A DNA stretch of 64,000 nt from Agrobacterium leguminum (GCF_015704895.1 NZ_JADQWB010000002.1:372001-436000); one strand, 5' to 3'. Shown: positions 45,452-55,892, counted from the first letter of the stretch. Notes: generated from the sequence alone by a model not told the origin. Program-made: numbers and translations.

Positions 45452-46258
45452 ATGAAACCGTCGCGTATCGTCATTCTGTCCGTTGCTCTGGTGGCCGCCG
45501 GTCTTGCCGGTGTTGTCGCCATGCAAATTTCCGGCGCGAAGCAGGTCATCGAAAAAGCAGAAACGATCATCCAGAAGGAGCCGACGGTCAACGTTCTCGT
45601 TTCGTCGGTCAACCTGCCCGTCGGCAGCCGCCTGAACGACAACTCCGTGCGCTGGACACCCTGGCCACAGGGCAATGTGGTCGACAGTTTCATAACGGAA
45701 GCGAAAAGGCCCGACGCCATCACCGAACTCACCGGCGCGGTCGTGCGGCTACCTCTCTTCGAAGGTGAGCCGATCCGGCCGGAAAAAGTGGTCGATTCCA
45801 GCACGCGCATCATGTCCTCCCTTTTGCCGGCCGGAAAACGCGCCGTCGCCACCGAGATTTCCGTCTCGACAGGCGCAGGCGGTTTCGTACTGCCGAACGA
45901 CCGGGTCGATGTGATCATGGTCCGCAAGGGCGATAACAACAACTTTCTGACCGAAAATGTTTTGAACAATGTTCGTGTCCTGGCGATCGATCAGCAGATC
46001 AAGGAAGGCGAGGACGGAACGTCGGCGGTGGTCGGCGCAACCGCTACACTCGAACTGACCCCGGAGCAGGCAAAGATCATCACCGTGGCGCAACAGATGG
46101 CGGATCGTCTCACACTCGCCTTGCGCTCCGTCGCCGATGCACAGGAAAACGACACGCTTTCGGCCGGATATCTTCTCAATGGAGGTTCCGGACAACCGGA
46201 AATTCAGGTGATCAAATCCGGCTCGATCGTGAAAAGCGGTCAAGGAGCATCACAATGA
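45452..46258 (+). CDS. cpaB: Flp pilus assembly protein CpaB (RcpC), SAF domain
   Basis: The 268-residue product has an N-terminal membrane anchor (about 5-25) and a SAF-like domain (about 50-115), with VNLPVGSRLNDNSVRWTPWPQGNV, as in CpaB/RcpC. It is thought to sit in the periplasm and to link the inner-membrane platform with the secretin. AAGGA is upstream of ATG. It begins 118 bases after cpaA, and its stop overlaps cpaC by 4 bases (ATGA). Confidence 0.94.
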   Translation: MKPSRIVILSVALVAAGLAGVVAMQISGAKQVIEKAETIIQKEPTVNVLVSSVNLPVGSRLNDNSVRWTPWPQGNVVDSFITEAKRPDAITELTGAVVRLPLFEGEPIRPEKVVDSSTRIMSSLLPAGKRAVATEISVSTGAGGFVLPNDRVDVIMVRKGDNNNFLTENVLNNVRVLAIDQQIKEGEDGTSAVVGATATLELTPEQAKIITVAQQMADRLTLALRSVADAQENDTLSAGYLLNGGSGQPEIQVIKSGSIVKSGQGASQ

Positions 46259-47841
46259 CCGGGGAGCTCATGACAAACCGTCTAAAACAACGCCTGCGTT
46301 CATCGATGGCGGGTGGGCTCGCATTCTGCCTGACCTTTTCAGGTGTTCCCGGCCAGCATTCCCCCGGGTTTCTGCGCGTCAGCGAAGCAGAGGCGCAAAG
46401 CGCGAGCGTCGTGCGGATTACCGAAAGCGGCGCTGGCACTCGCAAGCGCCTGAACCTGGGCTTGAACAAGGCGCTGGTTATCGACCTGCCAGAGGATGCC
46501 CACGACATTCTTGTTGCCGATCCAAGTCTTGCCGATGCCGTGACCCGCACATCAAGACGCATCTATCTCTTCGGTAAAACGGTGGGACAGACCAACATCT
46601 TCATCTTTGGTGAAAATGGCCGGGAAATCGTCAGCCTCGACCTGGAGGTCGAGCGCGACATCTCCGGGCTCGAGGCCAATATCCGCCGTTTCATTCCGGA
46701 GTCGGATATCAAGGTAGAAATCGTCTCGGACAACATCGTCCTTACGGGATCCGTGCGTACACCGCAGGACTCCGCCCGCGCCGTTCAACTTGCCGACGCC
46801 TTTCTAAAAGGCGGCGAGGCCACCACCCGCAATATATCGCTGACGGGCGGCGACAATGGCGGCGATGCGGCGATTTTTGCCGAGCGCCGACAGGTATCGC
46901 AAATCGTCAACATGCTGACGATCGAAGGTGAAGATCAGGTGACGCTGAAGGTCACCGTTGCCGAAGTCAGCAGACAGGTTCTGAAGCAACTCGGCTTCAA
47001 CGGGTCGATCGGCAGTACAACGAGCGGCAATGGTTTCGAATTCGCAAATCCGTCCAATCTCGGCAACGCGATCGATGGAGCGTCCCGGATCGCCAGTGGT
47101 GCGATTGGTTCTGGCTCCCTCAGGTTCGCTTCCTACCTCAACGCCATGGAGCAGGCCGGCGTGATGCGCACCCTGGCAGAGCCGAGCCTGACAGCCATTT
47201 CCGGCGAGCAGGCCAAATTTTACGTGGGCGGTGACTTCCGACTTGCCGCTACACAAGAAATCGAGATTGATAGCGAGACGAAACAGCCGAGCAAAGTCAT
47301 ACGCGAGACAGAGACGGTAGATTACGGCATCACCTTGAACTTCAAGCCGGTGGTGCTTTCACCGGGCAGAATAAGTCTCAAGATCGAGACCAACGTGTCC
47401 GAACCTACCTATGAAGGAAATGTCGTCACCGGTAATTACGGGCGGGGCATTCCAGGCTCGACCTATATGTCCGTGCGCAAGCGCGAGACCTCCACGACGG
47501 TCGAACTTCCCTCGGGAGGATCGATCGTGATCGCGGGCCTTGTTCAGGACAACGTTCGGCAAGCTATGTCCGGGCTGCCGGGCATCTCGAAAATTCCGAT
47601 TTTCGGCACGCTTTTCCGCAGCAAGGACTTCCTGCGCAACGAAACGGAACTGGTCATCATCGCCACGCCCTATCTGGTGCGGCCCGTTGCCCGCAATCAG
47701 ATCGCCCGGCCAGACGATAACTTCAATCCGGAAAACGACGCCGCCATGTATTTCATGAACCGCGTCAACAAGGTCTATGGCCGCAAGGATCAGGTTCAGG
47801 CGGCGCCCTATCAGGGGTCAGTGGGGTTCATCTACAAATGA
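46255..47841 (+). CDS. cpaC: Flp pilus outer-membrane secretin CpaC (RcpA)
   Basis: The 528-residue protein has a signal region (first 45 residues, ending EAEAQ-SA), the pilus N-terminal domain (about 60-150, VIDLPEDAHDILVADPSLADAV), a BON-like domain (IVLTGSVRTPQDSARAVQL), and the secretin homology region (about 235-490, with the QAGVMRTLAEPSLTAISGEQA segment and the LVIIATPYLV end). It forms the channel for the pilus in the outer membrane. The ATG overlaps cpaB; ATG 46270, after GGGGAG, is an alternative start. Confidence 0.95.
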   Translation: MTGELMTNRLKQRLRSSMAGGLAFCLTFSGVPGQHSPGFLRVSEAEAQSASVVRITESGAGTRKRLNLGLNKALVIDLPEDAHDILVADPSLADAVTRTSRRIYLFGKTVGQTNIFIFGENGREIVSLDLEVERDISGLEANIRRFIPESDIKVEIVSDNIVLTGSVRTPQDSARAVQLADAFLKGGEATTRNISLTGGDNGGDAAIFAERRQVSQIVNMLTIEGEDQVTLKVTVAEVSRQVLKQLGFNGSIGSTTSGNGFEFANPSNLGNAIDGASRIASGAIGSGSLRFASYLNAMEQAGVMRTLAEPSLTAISGEQAKFYVGGDFRLAATQEIEIDSETKQPSKVIRETETVDYGITLNFKPVVLSPGRISLKIETNVSEPTYEGNVVTGNYGRGIPGSTYMSVRKRETSTTVELPSGGSIVIAGLVQDNVRQAMSGLPGISKIPIFGTLFRSKDFLRNETELVIIATPYLVRPVARNQIARPDDNFNPENDAAMYFMNRVNKVYGRKDQVQAAPYQGSVGFIYK

Positions 47842-48590
47842 CGACACGCACACAAAATCCCCTCTTCACAGCAAGCCCGGTCAGGGCAGGAAACGTCATG
47901 AAGGAACCCTATTCCTCCTTTTCCCCCTACCTTTCCGGAAGACGGACCGGCCTCGTCGTCGTTGCCGCGCTTGCCGCTGGCCTTTTGCAGGGCTGCGCGC
48001 GCGACCCGATGACCACCAACGCCATTCCTGACGATTATCGCACACGCCACCCGATTACCCTGTCGGAAGCGGAGCATTCGCTGGATATTCCGGTCTCGGC
48101 CAGCGACAGCCGGCTGACCACAGCGATGGCGGATAATGTCCGCGGTTTTGCCCAGAATTATGCGTCAATGTCGACCGGGATCATCAATATTCAGACCCCG
48201 TCAGGATCGGCCAATTCGGCGGCGGCATCACGAATGGCGAAACAGATCCGCTCGACGCTTTCCGGTGCGGGTGTGGCGCCGGGCAAGATCATGGAGACGC
48301 GTTATGCCGCTTCCCCGAATGGCGACGCCTCTCCCATCCGTCTGAGCTATGTCGCCGTTACCGCCATGACCGGCCAGTGCGGGCAATGGCCAGAGGATCT
48401 TTCAGACAATACCTTCGCCAACAAGAACTGGTACAATTTCGGGTGCGCTTCCCAAAGCAATCTCGCGGCGCAGATTGCCAATCCCATGGATCTGGTCGGC
48501 CCGCGCGGCATGAGCCCGATCGATGCCGAGCGCCGCGCGGTCGTCATCGACACCTATCGCGGCAAGACTTCGACCGCGGCAACAGATTGA
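47838..48590 (+). CDS. cpaD: Flp pilus lipoprotein CpaD (pilotin-like)
   Basis: The 250-residue product overlaps cpaC by 4 bases (ATGA). A lipobox LLQGC places the lipidated Cys at residue 53 of the long form; ATG 47898 is another possible start and gives a signal peptide of normal length. The rest matches CpaD, including TLSEAEHSLDIPV, the Ala/Ser-rich centre and the CASQSNLAAQIANPMDLVGPR end that is the family's best-conserved part. CpaD helps the secretin reach or stay in the outer membrane. Confidence 0.93.
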   Translation: MTTRTQNPLFTASPVRAGNVMKEPYSSFSPYLSGRRTGLVVVAALAAGLLQGCARDPMTTNAIPDDYRTRHPITLSEAEHSLDIPVSASDSRLTTAMADNVRGFAQNYASMSTGIINIQTPSGSANSAAASRMAKQIRSTLSGAGVAPGKIMETRYAASPNGDASPIRLSYVAVTAMTGQCGQWPEDLSDNTFANKNWYNFGCASQSNLAAQIANPMDLVGPRGMSPIDAERRAVVIDTYRGKTSTAATD

Positions 48591-48624
48591 TGCAGACCCA
48601 ACATTTGTCACGGCAGGAAAGACG

Positions 48625-49908
48625 ATGAGCGCTGTAGAATACGATATCAAGCCTAGCGGCGGCGCAGAAGCCGAACCGTCGGTGCGCGCTTCGGATATGG
48701 ATCGCCTGCGCCCCCTGCCCCGTATTTCCGTTCACGCTTTCTGCGTCAGCGACAACATGCAAGGCGTCATGGACGCATTGTCCAGCGACCGGCGCATGAG
48801 CAAGGTTACCCTGCGGGTGACGAAGGGCGATATCAATGCGGCAGCCACGATGTTTTCCACGTCGCCCACGCCCAATCTCATCATTCTTGAAACGGCAAGC
48901 TCAACCGCCTCGCTGCTGGACGATCTCACACCCCTGGCGGAAGTTTGCGATCCCTCCACCCGTGTCATCATCGTCGGCCGACACAACGACATAACGCTTT
49001 ACCGCGATCTCATCCGCAACGGCATTTCCGAATATCTCGTCGCCCCGGTCAATATGGCCGATCTTCTGGCTTCGATCGCTGCGATCTTCGTCGATCCGGA
49101 GGCGGAGCCGCTGGGTCGCAACATCGCCTTCATTGGCGCCAAGGGCGGCGTAGGTTCATCGACCATCGCGCATAATTGCGCCTTCGGCATTTCAAGTCTC
49201 TTCTCCACAGAAACCATTCTGGCGGATATGGACCTTGCCTATGGGACGGCGAATATCGATTTCGATCAGGACCCTGCCCAGGGCATGGCTGAAGCGGTCT
49301 TTTCGCCGGAGCGGCTGGACGAGGTATTTCTCGACCGTCTTTTGACGAAATGTTCCGATCATCTGTCGCTGCTGGCGGCACCGTCTCTTCTCGACAGAAC
49401 CTACGATCTCGATCGTCAGGCTTTTCTGCCGATCCTCGAGGTTCTACAGCGCAGTGCCCCGGTTGCGGTTCTCGATCTTCCCCACCAATGGTGCGACTGG
49501 ACGCGGGCAGTCCTTTCGGAAGCCGATGAGGTGGTCATAACGGCGGTTCCCGATCTGGCAAATCTGCGCAATACGAAGAACCTCTTCGACGCACTGATCA
49601 AGCTGAGACCCAACGATAAATTGCCGCATCTCGTTCTCAATCAGGTCGGCATGCCCAAGCGTCCGGAAATCGCGCCGGCGGATTTCCTTGAGCCGCTGGA
49701 AATCGAGCCGATCGCGATCATTCCGTTCGACGCACAATTGTTCGGAAATGCCGCCAATAGCGGCCGTATGATCAGCGAGATGGATGAAAAATCCCAGACG
49801 GCGGAAACCTTTTCGCAAATCGCCCATACCATCACAGGCCGCTCCGTGCTGCGCAAAAGCAGGCGTGGCGGTCTGGAAAAACTGAAGAATATTCTCAAGC
49901 GCAAGTAG
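48625..49908 (+). CDS. cpaE: Flp pilus ATPase CpaE (TadZ), ParA/MinD-like
   Basis: ATG 48625, with AGGAAAG nearby, gives 427 residues; the longer frame from 48523 starts within cpaD. The N-terminal receiver-like domain (about 30-155) has a degenerate phosphate site (ILETASS where a phospho-Asp would be). The C-terminal P-loop domain (from about 168) has the deviant Walker A GAKGGVGSSTIAHN and DMDLAYGTANIDF. CpaE/TadZ places the pilus machine at a cell pole. It lies 34 bases after cpaD in the same operon. Confidence 0.95.
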   Translation: MSAVEYDIKPSGGAEAEPSVRASDMDRLRPLPRISVHAFCVSDNMQGVMDALSSDRRMSKVTLRVTKGDINAAATMFSTSPTPNLIILETASSTASLLDDLTPLAEVCDPSTRVIIVGRHNDITLYRDLIRNGISEYLVAPVNMADLLASIAAIFVDPEAEPLGRNIAFIGAKGGVGSSTIAHNCAFGISSLFSTETILADMDLAYGTANIDFDQDPAQGMAEAVFSPERLDEVFLDRLLTKCSDHLSLLAAPSLLDRTYDLDRQAFLPILEVLQRSAPVAVLDLPHQWCDWTRAVLSEADEVVITAVPDLANLRNTKNLFDALIKLRPNDKLPHLVLNQVGMPKRPEIAPADFLEPLEIEPIAIIPFDAQLFGNAANSGRMISEMDEKSQTAETFSQIAHTITGRSVLRKSRRGGLEKLKNILKRK

Positions 49909-49941
49909 GTCTTCTGCCTGCGTCCTTAGACGGAAACGCCG

Positions 49942-51414
49942 ATGTTCGGAAAACGCGGGCCTGAAGGCCCAGCCAGAAGCACGAAGCCGGATCATGCTGC
50001 ACCTGTGTCCACGCAGGTGATGACAGCGCCTGAGCCTCGTTCTGCTGCAATTGACACTCTTGAACCCGGCCAATCACCAGTGGTGCGCCAGGCGGCAACG
50101 AGCGCACCGCCCGCGCAGAGAAAACGCGCCCGCACGGAAGATTACTACAATACCAAGAGCCAGGTATTTTCCGCGCTTATCGATACGATCGACCTTTCGC
50201 AGCTCGCCAAACTCGACGCGGAGAGCGCGCGCGAGGAAATTCGCGATATCGTCAACGACATTATCACGATCAAGAACTTCGCCATGTCGATTGCCGAGCA
50301 GGAAGAGCTGCTCGAAGATATCTGCAACGACGTTCTTGGTTACGGGCCGCTGGAGCCGCTTCTCGCACGCGACGACATTGCCGATATCATGGTCAACGGT
50401 TCCGGCCAGACCTTCATCGAAGTCGGCGGTAAAACCATCGAATCCGATATCCGCTTTCGTGACAATGCGCAGTTGCTTTCCATCTGCCAGCGCATCGTCA
50501 GCCAGGTCGGCCGACGCGTGGATGAGTCGAGCCCGATATGCGACGCGCGCCTGCCGGACGGATCGCGCGTCAACGTCATCGCTCCGCCGCTTGCCATCGA
50601 CGGCCCGGCGCTGACGATCCGAAAATTCAAGAAGGACAAGCTGACACTCGACCAGCTCGTACGTTTCGGAGCGATCACGCCGGAAGGCGCAACATTGCTC
50701 AAGATTATCGGTCGCGTCCGCTGCAATGTCGTCATCTCGGGCGGCACCGGCTCGGGTAAGACGACGCTTCTCAACTGCCTGACGAGCTTCATCGACAGGG
50801 ATGAACGCGTTATCACCTGCGAAGACACCGCCGAACTTCAGCTGCAGCAGCCGCATGTGGTGAGGCTCGAAACACGTCCGCCCAATATCGAAGGGGAAGG
50901 CGAGATCACCATGCGCGATCTGGTCAAGAACTGCCTTCGCATGCGGCCCGAACGCATCATCGTCGGCGAAGTGCGCGGACCGGAAGTTTTCGACCTTCTC
51001 CAGGCCATGAACACCGGTCACGACGGTTCGATGGGAACACTTCACGCCAATACGCCACGCGAATGCCTCAGCCGTATCGAATCGATGATCGCCATGGGCG
51101 GCTTCACCCTGCCGGCCAAGACCGTGCGTGAAATCATTTCGGGATCGATCGATGTCGTCATTCAGGCGGCGCGTCTGCGTGACGGCTCGCGCCGGATAAC
51201 GCAGATTACGGAAGTGATCGGCATGGAAGGCGATGTCATCGTCACCCAGGATCTGATGCGATACGAAATCGAAGGCGAAGATGCGAATGGCAAGCTGATC
51301 GGCAGGCACGTATCGACCGGCATCAGCAAGCCCAATTTCTGGGATCGTGCACGCTATTACGGCGAAGAGAAACGTCTGGCGGCCGCGCTCGATGAAATGG
51401 AAAAGACATCCTAA
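49942..51414 (+). CDS. cpaF: Flp pilus motor ATPase CpaF (TadA)
   Basis: CpaF powers extension and retraction of Tad pili. The 490-residue protein has a Pro-rich N terminus (1-60), an all-alpha domain (about 70-140), and the GspE/VirB11-type ATPase with Walker A GGTGSGKT at 267-274, the Asp box, Walker [10 protein letters not shown] and the His box [14 protein letters not shown]. It starts 33 bases after cpaE and is followed by tadB after 15 bases. Confidence 0.96.
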   Translation: MFGKRGPEGPARSTKPDHAAPVSTQVMTAPEPRSAAIDTLEPGQSPVVRQAATSAPPAQRKRARTEDYYNTKSQVFSALIDTIDLSQLAKLDAESAREEIRDIVNDIITIKNFAMSIAEQEELLEDICNDVLGYGPLEPLLARDDIADIMVNGSGQTFIEVGGKTIESDIRFRDNAQLLSICQRIVSQVGRRVDESSPICDARLPDGSRVNVIAPPLAIDGPALTIRKFKKDKLTLDQLVRFGAITPEGATLLKIIGRVRCNVVISGGTGSGKTTLLNCLTSFIDRDERVITCEDTAELQLQQPHVVRLETRPPNIEGEGEITMRDLVKNCLRMRPERIIVGEVRGPEVFDLLQAMNTGHDGSMGTLHANTPRECLSRIESMIAMGGFTLPAKTVREIISGSIDVVIQAARLRDGSRRITQITEVIGMEGDVIVTQDLMRYEIEGEDANGKLIGRHVSTGISKPNFWDRARYYGEEKRLAAALDEMEKTS

Positions 51415-51429
51415 GGGAAAGCGACTGCC

Positions 51430-52434
51430 ATGGACCCGACAATAGTGTTACTGGCCGTACTTGTCGCCATCTCGGCAGGAGCACTCGCCTACGTCTTTCT
51501 TTTCCAGCAGATAGAGGTCGAGAAAAAGACCACAAGCCGTTTCAAGCGGGTGCAGGCCGCAGAGACGGATCACGTAAATATCAAAGCTGCACGCGATCGG
51601 GTCCAGGAACTCAGCAAGCGCCGCAAATCCATGCAGGACAGCCTGCGGGATATGGAAAAAAAACAAAATGAAAAGGCGAAAAAAGCAAAAAATGTGAGCC
51701 TGCGCGACAAACTCGTACAGGCTGGGCTGGCAATTTCCGTTCGGCAATTCCACCTTCTAAGCGTCGGCGCGGCGGCTTGCGCCGCTTTTATTGCACTTAT
51801 CTATGGTCTGTCGTTATTGACCGCTCTCCTCATAGCAGCCGTTGCGGCCTTGGGATTGCCACGCTGGGTATTGGCATTTCTCCTCAAGCGCCGGCAAAAA
51901 AAATTCCTCGAGGAGTTCCCCAATGCGCTTGATGTCATGTGCCGCTCGATCAAGTCGGGTTTGCCGCTGAACGACGCGGTACGCCTGATCGCCTCGGACG
52001 GCCAGGAACCGGTGAAAACGGAGTTTCAGCGGGTTGTCGATGCGCAGCAGGTGGGTATCGGAATCCCACAGGGTATCGAGCGCATGATGCTGACCATGCC
52101 GCTTTTCGAAGTCAGCTTCTTCAGCACCGTCATCAATATCCAGGCACAGGCAGGTGGTAATCTTTCGGAGGCATTGTCCAACCTTTCAAGGGTATTACGC
52201 GACCGAAGAAAAATGCGCGCCAAAGTGAATGCCCTGTCCATGGAAGCGAAAGCATCTGCCGTCATTATCGGCGCATTGCCTTTTATTGTTATGGTGCTGG
52301 TGCACTTCACGTCGCCGGACTATCTCTCGGTGCTTTTCACCGATGTGCGGGGCCACATCATTCTGGGCGCATCCGGACTATGGATGCTCATCGGGATTTT
52401 CATCATGCGCCAAATGATCAATTTCGATATCTGA
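51430..52434 (+). CDS. tadB: Flp pilus platform protein TadB (CpaG)
   Basis: The 334-residue inner-membrane protein has an N-terminal helix (about 4-24), a charged Lys/Arg cytoplasmic stretch, and a T2SSF/GspF domain (about 170-300; FPNALDVMCRSIKSGLPLNDAV), with further membrane helices near 100-145, 275-293 and 305-328. TadB and TadC form the platform on which the CpaF motor turns. It begins 15 bases after cpaF and ends 9 bases before tadC. Confidence 0.94.
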   Translation: MDPTIVLLAVLVAISAGALAYVFLFQQIEVEKKTTSRFKRVQAAETDHVNIKAARDRVQELSKRRKSMQDSLRDMEKKQNEKAKKAKNVSLRDKLVQAGLAISVRQFHLLSVGAAACAAFIALIYGLSLLTALLIAAVAALGLPRWVLAFLLKRRQKKFLEEFPNALDVMCRSIKSGLPLNDAVRLIASDGQEPVKTEFQRVVDAQQVGIGIPQGIERMMLTMPLFEVSFFSTVINIQAQAGGNLSEALSNLSRVLRDRRKMRAKVNALSMEAKASAVIIGALPFIVMVLVHFTSPDYLSVLFTDVRGHIILGASGLWMLIGIFIMRQMINFDI

Positions 52435-52443
52435 GGGGCGACT

Positions 52444-53430
52444 ATGACAGCAAATCTGCTTTCTCGTCTGACAGACCCGCAGACGATTATCGCCATCCTC
52501 GTCACACTGGCGGTTTTCGCGACCCTCTATACGCTGATCATGCCTTTTTTCGAACGGAAAGACTTCGCCAAGCGCATGAAAGCCGTATCGTCAGAGCGGG
52601 AACTCATTCGCAGCCGCGAGCGCGAGCGTCTGGCAACCGCGACCAGAGAGGGTAAAACCTCCCTTCGCAGCAATAACAACAAATCCGCACGGCGCATCGT
52701 TGAAAAATTCAATCTTCGCGAAGCGCTTGCCGACAAGAACACGATGAACAAGCTGCGCGCCGCCGGTTTCCGTTCACAGAATGCGCTCAATACATTTCTT
52801 GCTGCCCGGTTCGTCTTGCCGTTCATTTTCCTGGCCGTGGCATTCACCTGGGTTTTCATTCTCGGAAACCTGGCTGATCAGGCTTTTGTCGTTCGGCTGA
52901 TGGCGGTGCTTCTCTTCGGCTATGTCGGCTTTTACGCCCCCAATATCTATGTTTCGAACCGCATGACCAAGCGGCAGGCCTCGATCAAGCGGGCATGGCC
53001 GGATGCACTTGACCTGATGCTGATCTGCATCGAATCCGGCGTATCGATGGAAGCAGCCATGCGCCGCGTGGCGGAAGAGATGGGTGAACAGTCGCCTGAA
53101 CTGGCGGAAGAAATGATCCTGACGACAGCGGAACTATCCTTCCTGCAGGACAGGCGCATGGCCCTTGAGAATTTCGGTATGCGCACCCAGCTGGAAGGCG
53201 TCAAAAGCGTGGTGCAGGCCCTTATCCAGGCGGAGCGGTACGGCACCCCGCTCGCTCAGGCCCTGCGTGTTCTCGCGCAGGAAGGCCGGGACGAGCGAAT
53301 GAATGAAGCCGAGAAAAAGGCGGCTGCACTGCCGCCGAAACTGACCGTGCCGATGATCCTGTTTTTTCTGCCGGTACTCATCGCCGTCATTCTTGGGCCG
53401 GCCGGCCTTCGAGTCATGGATACGTTCTGA
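52444..53430 (+). CDS. tadC: Flp pilus platform protein TadC (CpaH)
   Basis: The 328-residue partner of TadB has membrane segments near 14-34, 115-160 and 295-325 and a GspF domain (about 180-290; DALDLMLICIESGVSMEAAMRRVA). GAGGGGCGACT precedes ATG. It is the last plus-strand gene of the Tad locus; no TadE, TadF or TadG minor pseudopilin gene follows in the next 10 kb. Confidence 0.94.
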   Translation: MTANLLSRLTDPQTIIAILVTLAVFATLYTLIMPFFERKDFAKRMKAVSSERELIRSRERERLATATREGKTSLRSNNNKSARRIVEKFNLREALADKNTMNKLRAAGFRSQNALNTFLAARFVLPFIFLAVAFTWVFILGNLADQAFVVRLMAVLLFGYVGFYAPNIYVSNRMTKRQASIKRAWPDALDLMLICIESGVSMEAAMRRVAEEMGEQSPELAEEMILTTAELSFLQDRRMALENFGMRTQLEGVKSVVQALIQAERYGTPLAQALRVLAQEGRDERMNEAEKKAAALPPKLTVPMILFFLPVLIAVILGPAGLRVMDTF

Positions 53431-53507
53431 CGAAGACACGCGCCGGCAGGTCGAGTGGAACAGAAGTCATAGCGTTGCAGGATCGCGCCGGTACAACCGA
53501 AAGCGTA

Positions 53508-54332
53508 TCAACCAGCCGGCTTGCCGTCCTTTTTCGCCAGTTGCTGCCAGGAGTTCTGCTGAGAAAGCATGGCACGCAGATAGGTGAGGTTTGCCTGCGC
53601 CTGCTGTGGCGAGAGTTCCTGAACCGCGATGCGCTCGGCTTCGGCAAAGCGGCCCTGTAGACCGACCACGAGCGCGAGGTTCTGGCGAACGCGGCTATCG
53701 GCGCCCGGCTGGGCGATGGCGGATTGCAGATATGTTTCGGCAGTGCGCGGATCGCTCGACAGGACATAGGACATGCCGAGATTGGACAACACGCTCGGAT
53801 CGTTCGGCTTCAGGTCAAGCGCCTGCCTGTAGCGGGAACGCGCCTCGTTCGAGCGTCCAAGCTGATCGAGCACGGCGCCCTCGGCGGAATAAAGCCGCCA
53901 GTCGGGCCGGTCCGGCGTCTGTGCCCGCTGGATGGTCGAAAGCGCCTGCTCCAGCTGGCCGGCGGCGGCCTGCGATTTGCCATAGGCGGCAAGCACATCG
54001 CGGTCGGCCGGATTGGCGATGGCGATCTGCTGCATGACGGCGAGAGCCTGTGTGTTCTTGCCGGTCATCATCAGCACGCTGGCATAATTCATGCCGATCG
54101 ATTTATCCTTGGGACTGCGTTCATAGGCTTTGCCGGCGCTTTCCTCCGCCTGCCGAAGCTGCTCCATGTTCATGTGATCATAGGAGCGTGTGGCGGCGGG
54201 AATGGAGCCGGTGGACATGCGATCAGGCTTGTTGGTGCCCGCGCATCCTGAAATCGCAAGAACCAATGCGGCAAGACACGCTCCCCGCAGCAACCCTGTC
54301 CGGCCTGTCTCGCCCAAAGAAAATGCAGTCAT
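53508..54332 (-). CDS. TPR lipoprotein, TadD-like
   Basis: ATG 54332 gives a 274-residue protein with a lipoprotein signal (about 1-30, LAISGC). TPR repeats fill residues 60-240, for example GRSNEARSRYRQALDLKPNDPSVLSNLGMSY. It ends convergently with tadC, 77 bases apart, on the opposite strand. TadD is the TPR lipoprotein of other Tad loci and helps the secretin to be placed in the membrane, so this is the natural candidate, though here it is on its own promoter. Upstream DNA has TTAA half-sites but no full CtrA box. Confidence 0.87.
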   Translation of the reverse strand: MTAFSLGETGRTGLLRGACLAALVLAISGCAGTNKPDRMSTGSIPAATRSYDHMNMEQLRQAEESAGKAYERSPKDKSIGMNYASVLMMTGKNTQALAVMQQIAIANPADRDVLAAYGKSQAAAGQLEQALSTIQRAQTPDRPDWRLYSAEGAVLDQLGRSNEARSRYRQALDLKPNDPSVLSNLGMSYVLSSDPRTAETYLQSAIAQPGADSRVRQNLALVVGLQGRFAEAERIAVQELSPQQAQANLTYLRAMLSQQNSWQQLAKKDGKPAG

Positions 54333-54474
54333 GGCAGCGCCCCCGCCCAAGAATGATCAATCTTGCGCCCGACACACGACAGACTCACATGACGCAACTT
54401 TCGCTTAAGCAATAATCTGTTAACCCTAACAGAGCGTTAATCGCACCGATTCTCGACATTTACGGAAGCATACA

Positions 54475-55869
54475 ATGGCGCCCTATCAGTTCATCGAACG
54501 CCCAACCCCTTTCAGCTCCAAGGCCGGCAGCACATTGCCGGTTTTCGCCGTCACGCCGGCCCATATCGAACAGGGCGCCATCGATCCTGTCGCTCTGGAT
54601 TGGGCGAAGAAGGCGGGGTTCAAGGCGGAGGCAGGCGCTATCCTCCTCGTTCCTTCCGCCGATGGTTCGCTGGGCGGCGTGCTTCTCGGACTTGGCGGCA
54701 ATCCCTCGGAAATCCCCTTCATCACCGGGAAACTCGCCCGTGAGCTGCCGGAAGGCGAGTGGCACATCGAGACCGCACCACTGACGGCCAATCGCCTCGC
54801 TCTCGGTTTCGGTCTCGGCAGCTACCGCTTCGACAAATACAAGACCACCAAGACGAACGGGGCAAAGCTCCTTATTCCGCAGGACGCGGAAGACGGCGAG
54901 ATCAAGCGCGTTCTGGCCGGCGTTTTCCTTGCGCGCGACCTCATCAATGTTCCGGCCAATGATATGGGACCGGATGAGCTTGAGATTGCCTTCCGCGCGC
55001 TTGCCGCCCATTACAAGGCAAAGGTGAAGGTCACCACCGGTGATGATCTGCTCAAGGAAAACTTACCGCTGATCCATGCTGTCGGCCGGGCCAGCGAAAG
55101 CGCGCCGCGGCTTCTGGAGATGAACTGGGGCAAGAAGGGCAATCCGCGCCTCACTCTCGTCGGCAAGGGCGTCTGCTTCGATACAGGCGGCCTCGATATC
55201 AAACCCGCCGCTTCCATGGCGCTGATGAAGAAGGATATGGGAGGTGCGGCCAATGTGCTCGGCCTTGCGCTGATGATCATGGATGCGAAGCTGCCGGTCG
55301 ATCTTCGCGTTCTCGTGCCCGCGGTCGAAAACTCCATCTCCTCCAATGCCTTCCGCCCTGGCGATATCTACCGCAGCCGCAAGGGGCTGACGGTGCAGAT
55401 CGACAATACCGACGCTGAAGGCCGTCTTGTTCTGGCGGATGCGCTGGCCTATGCGGACGAAGATGCGCCGGACCTGATGATCGACATGGCGACGCTGACT
55501 GGCGCTGCCCGCGTCGCGCTCGGCCCGGATCTGCCGCCATTCTACACCGATGACGAGGATCTGGCGCATGATATCGCGGAAGCCAGCATCGACACGGACG
55601 ATCCGCTGTGGCGCATGCCGCTCTATATGGGCTACGACAAGGATATCCGCTCACGCGCAGCCGATATCACCAACGCGCCTTCGGGCGGCATGGGCGGATC
55701 GATCACCGCCGCCCTGTTCCTGAAGCGTTTCGTCACCAATACCAGGCGCTGGGCGCATTTCGATATTTACGGCTGGTCTCTGAGCGAGAGGCATCATTCA
55801 TCGATCGGCGGGGAGGCGCAGGGTATCCGCGCACTCTTCCATTACATCGCACACCAGTTCGCGAAGTAA
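54475..55869 (+). CDS. M17-family leucyl aminopeptidase-like protein
   Basis: The 464-residue product has the C-terminal M17 catalytic domain (about 160-460) with the metal- and substrate-binding Lys/Asp cluster GKGVCFDTGGLDIKP, the KKDMGGAA loop and the family signature NTDAEGRL. The N-terminal domain is divergent from PepA. Cytoplasmic M17 enzymes take off N-terminal residues from peptides and dipeptides. It is followed by a strong terminator. The NlpC/P60 peptidase gene lies 2 kb further on, on the other strand. Confidence 0.95.
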   Translation: MAPYQFIERPTPFSSKAGSTLPVFAVTPAHIEQGAIDPVALDWAKKAGFKAEAGAILLVPSADGSLGGVLLGLGGNPSEIPFITGKLARELPEGEWHIETAPLTANRLALGFGLGSYRFDKYKTTKTNGAKLLIPQDAEDGEIKRVLAGVFLARDLINVPANDMGPDELEIAFRALAAHYKAKVKVTTGDDLLKENLPLIHAVGRASESAPRLLEMNWGKKGNPRLTLVGKGVCFDTGGLDIKPAASMALMKKDMGGAANVLGLALMIMDAKLPVDLRVLVPAVENSISSNAFRPGDIYRSRKGLTVQIDNTDAEGRLVLADALAYADEDAPDLMIDMATLTGAARVALGPDLPPFYTDDEDLAHDIAEASIDTDDPLWRMPLYMGYDKDIRSRAADITNAPSGGMGGSITAALFLKRFVTNTRRWAHFDIYGWSLSERHHSSIGGEAQGIRALFHYIAHQFAK

Positions 55870-55892
55870 TCTGCTGATAGGTGCAGGCTTCC

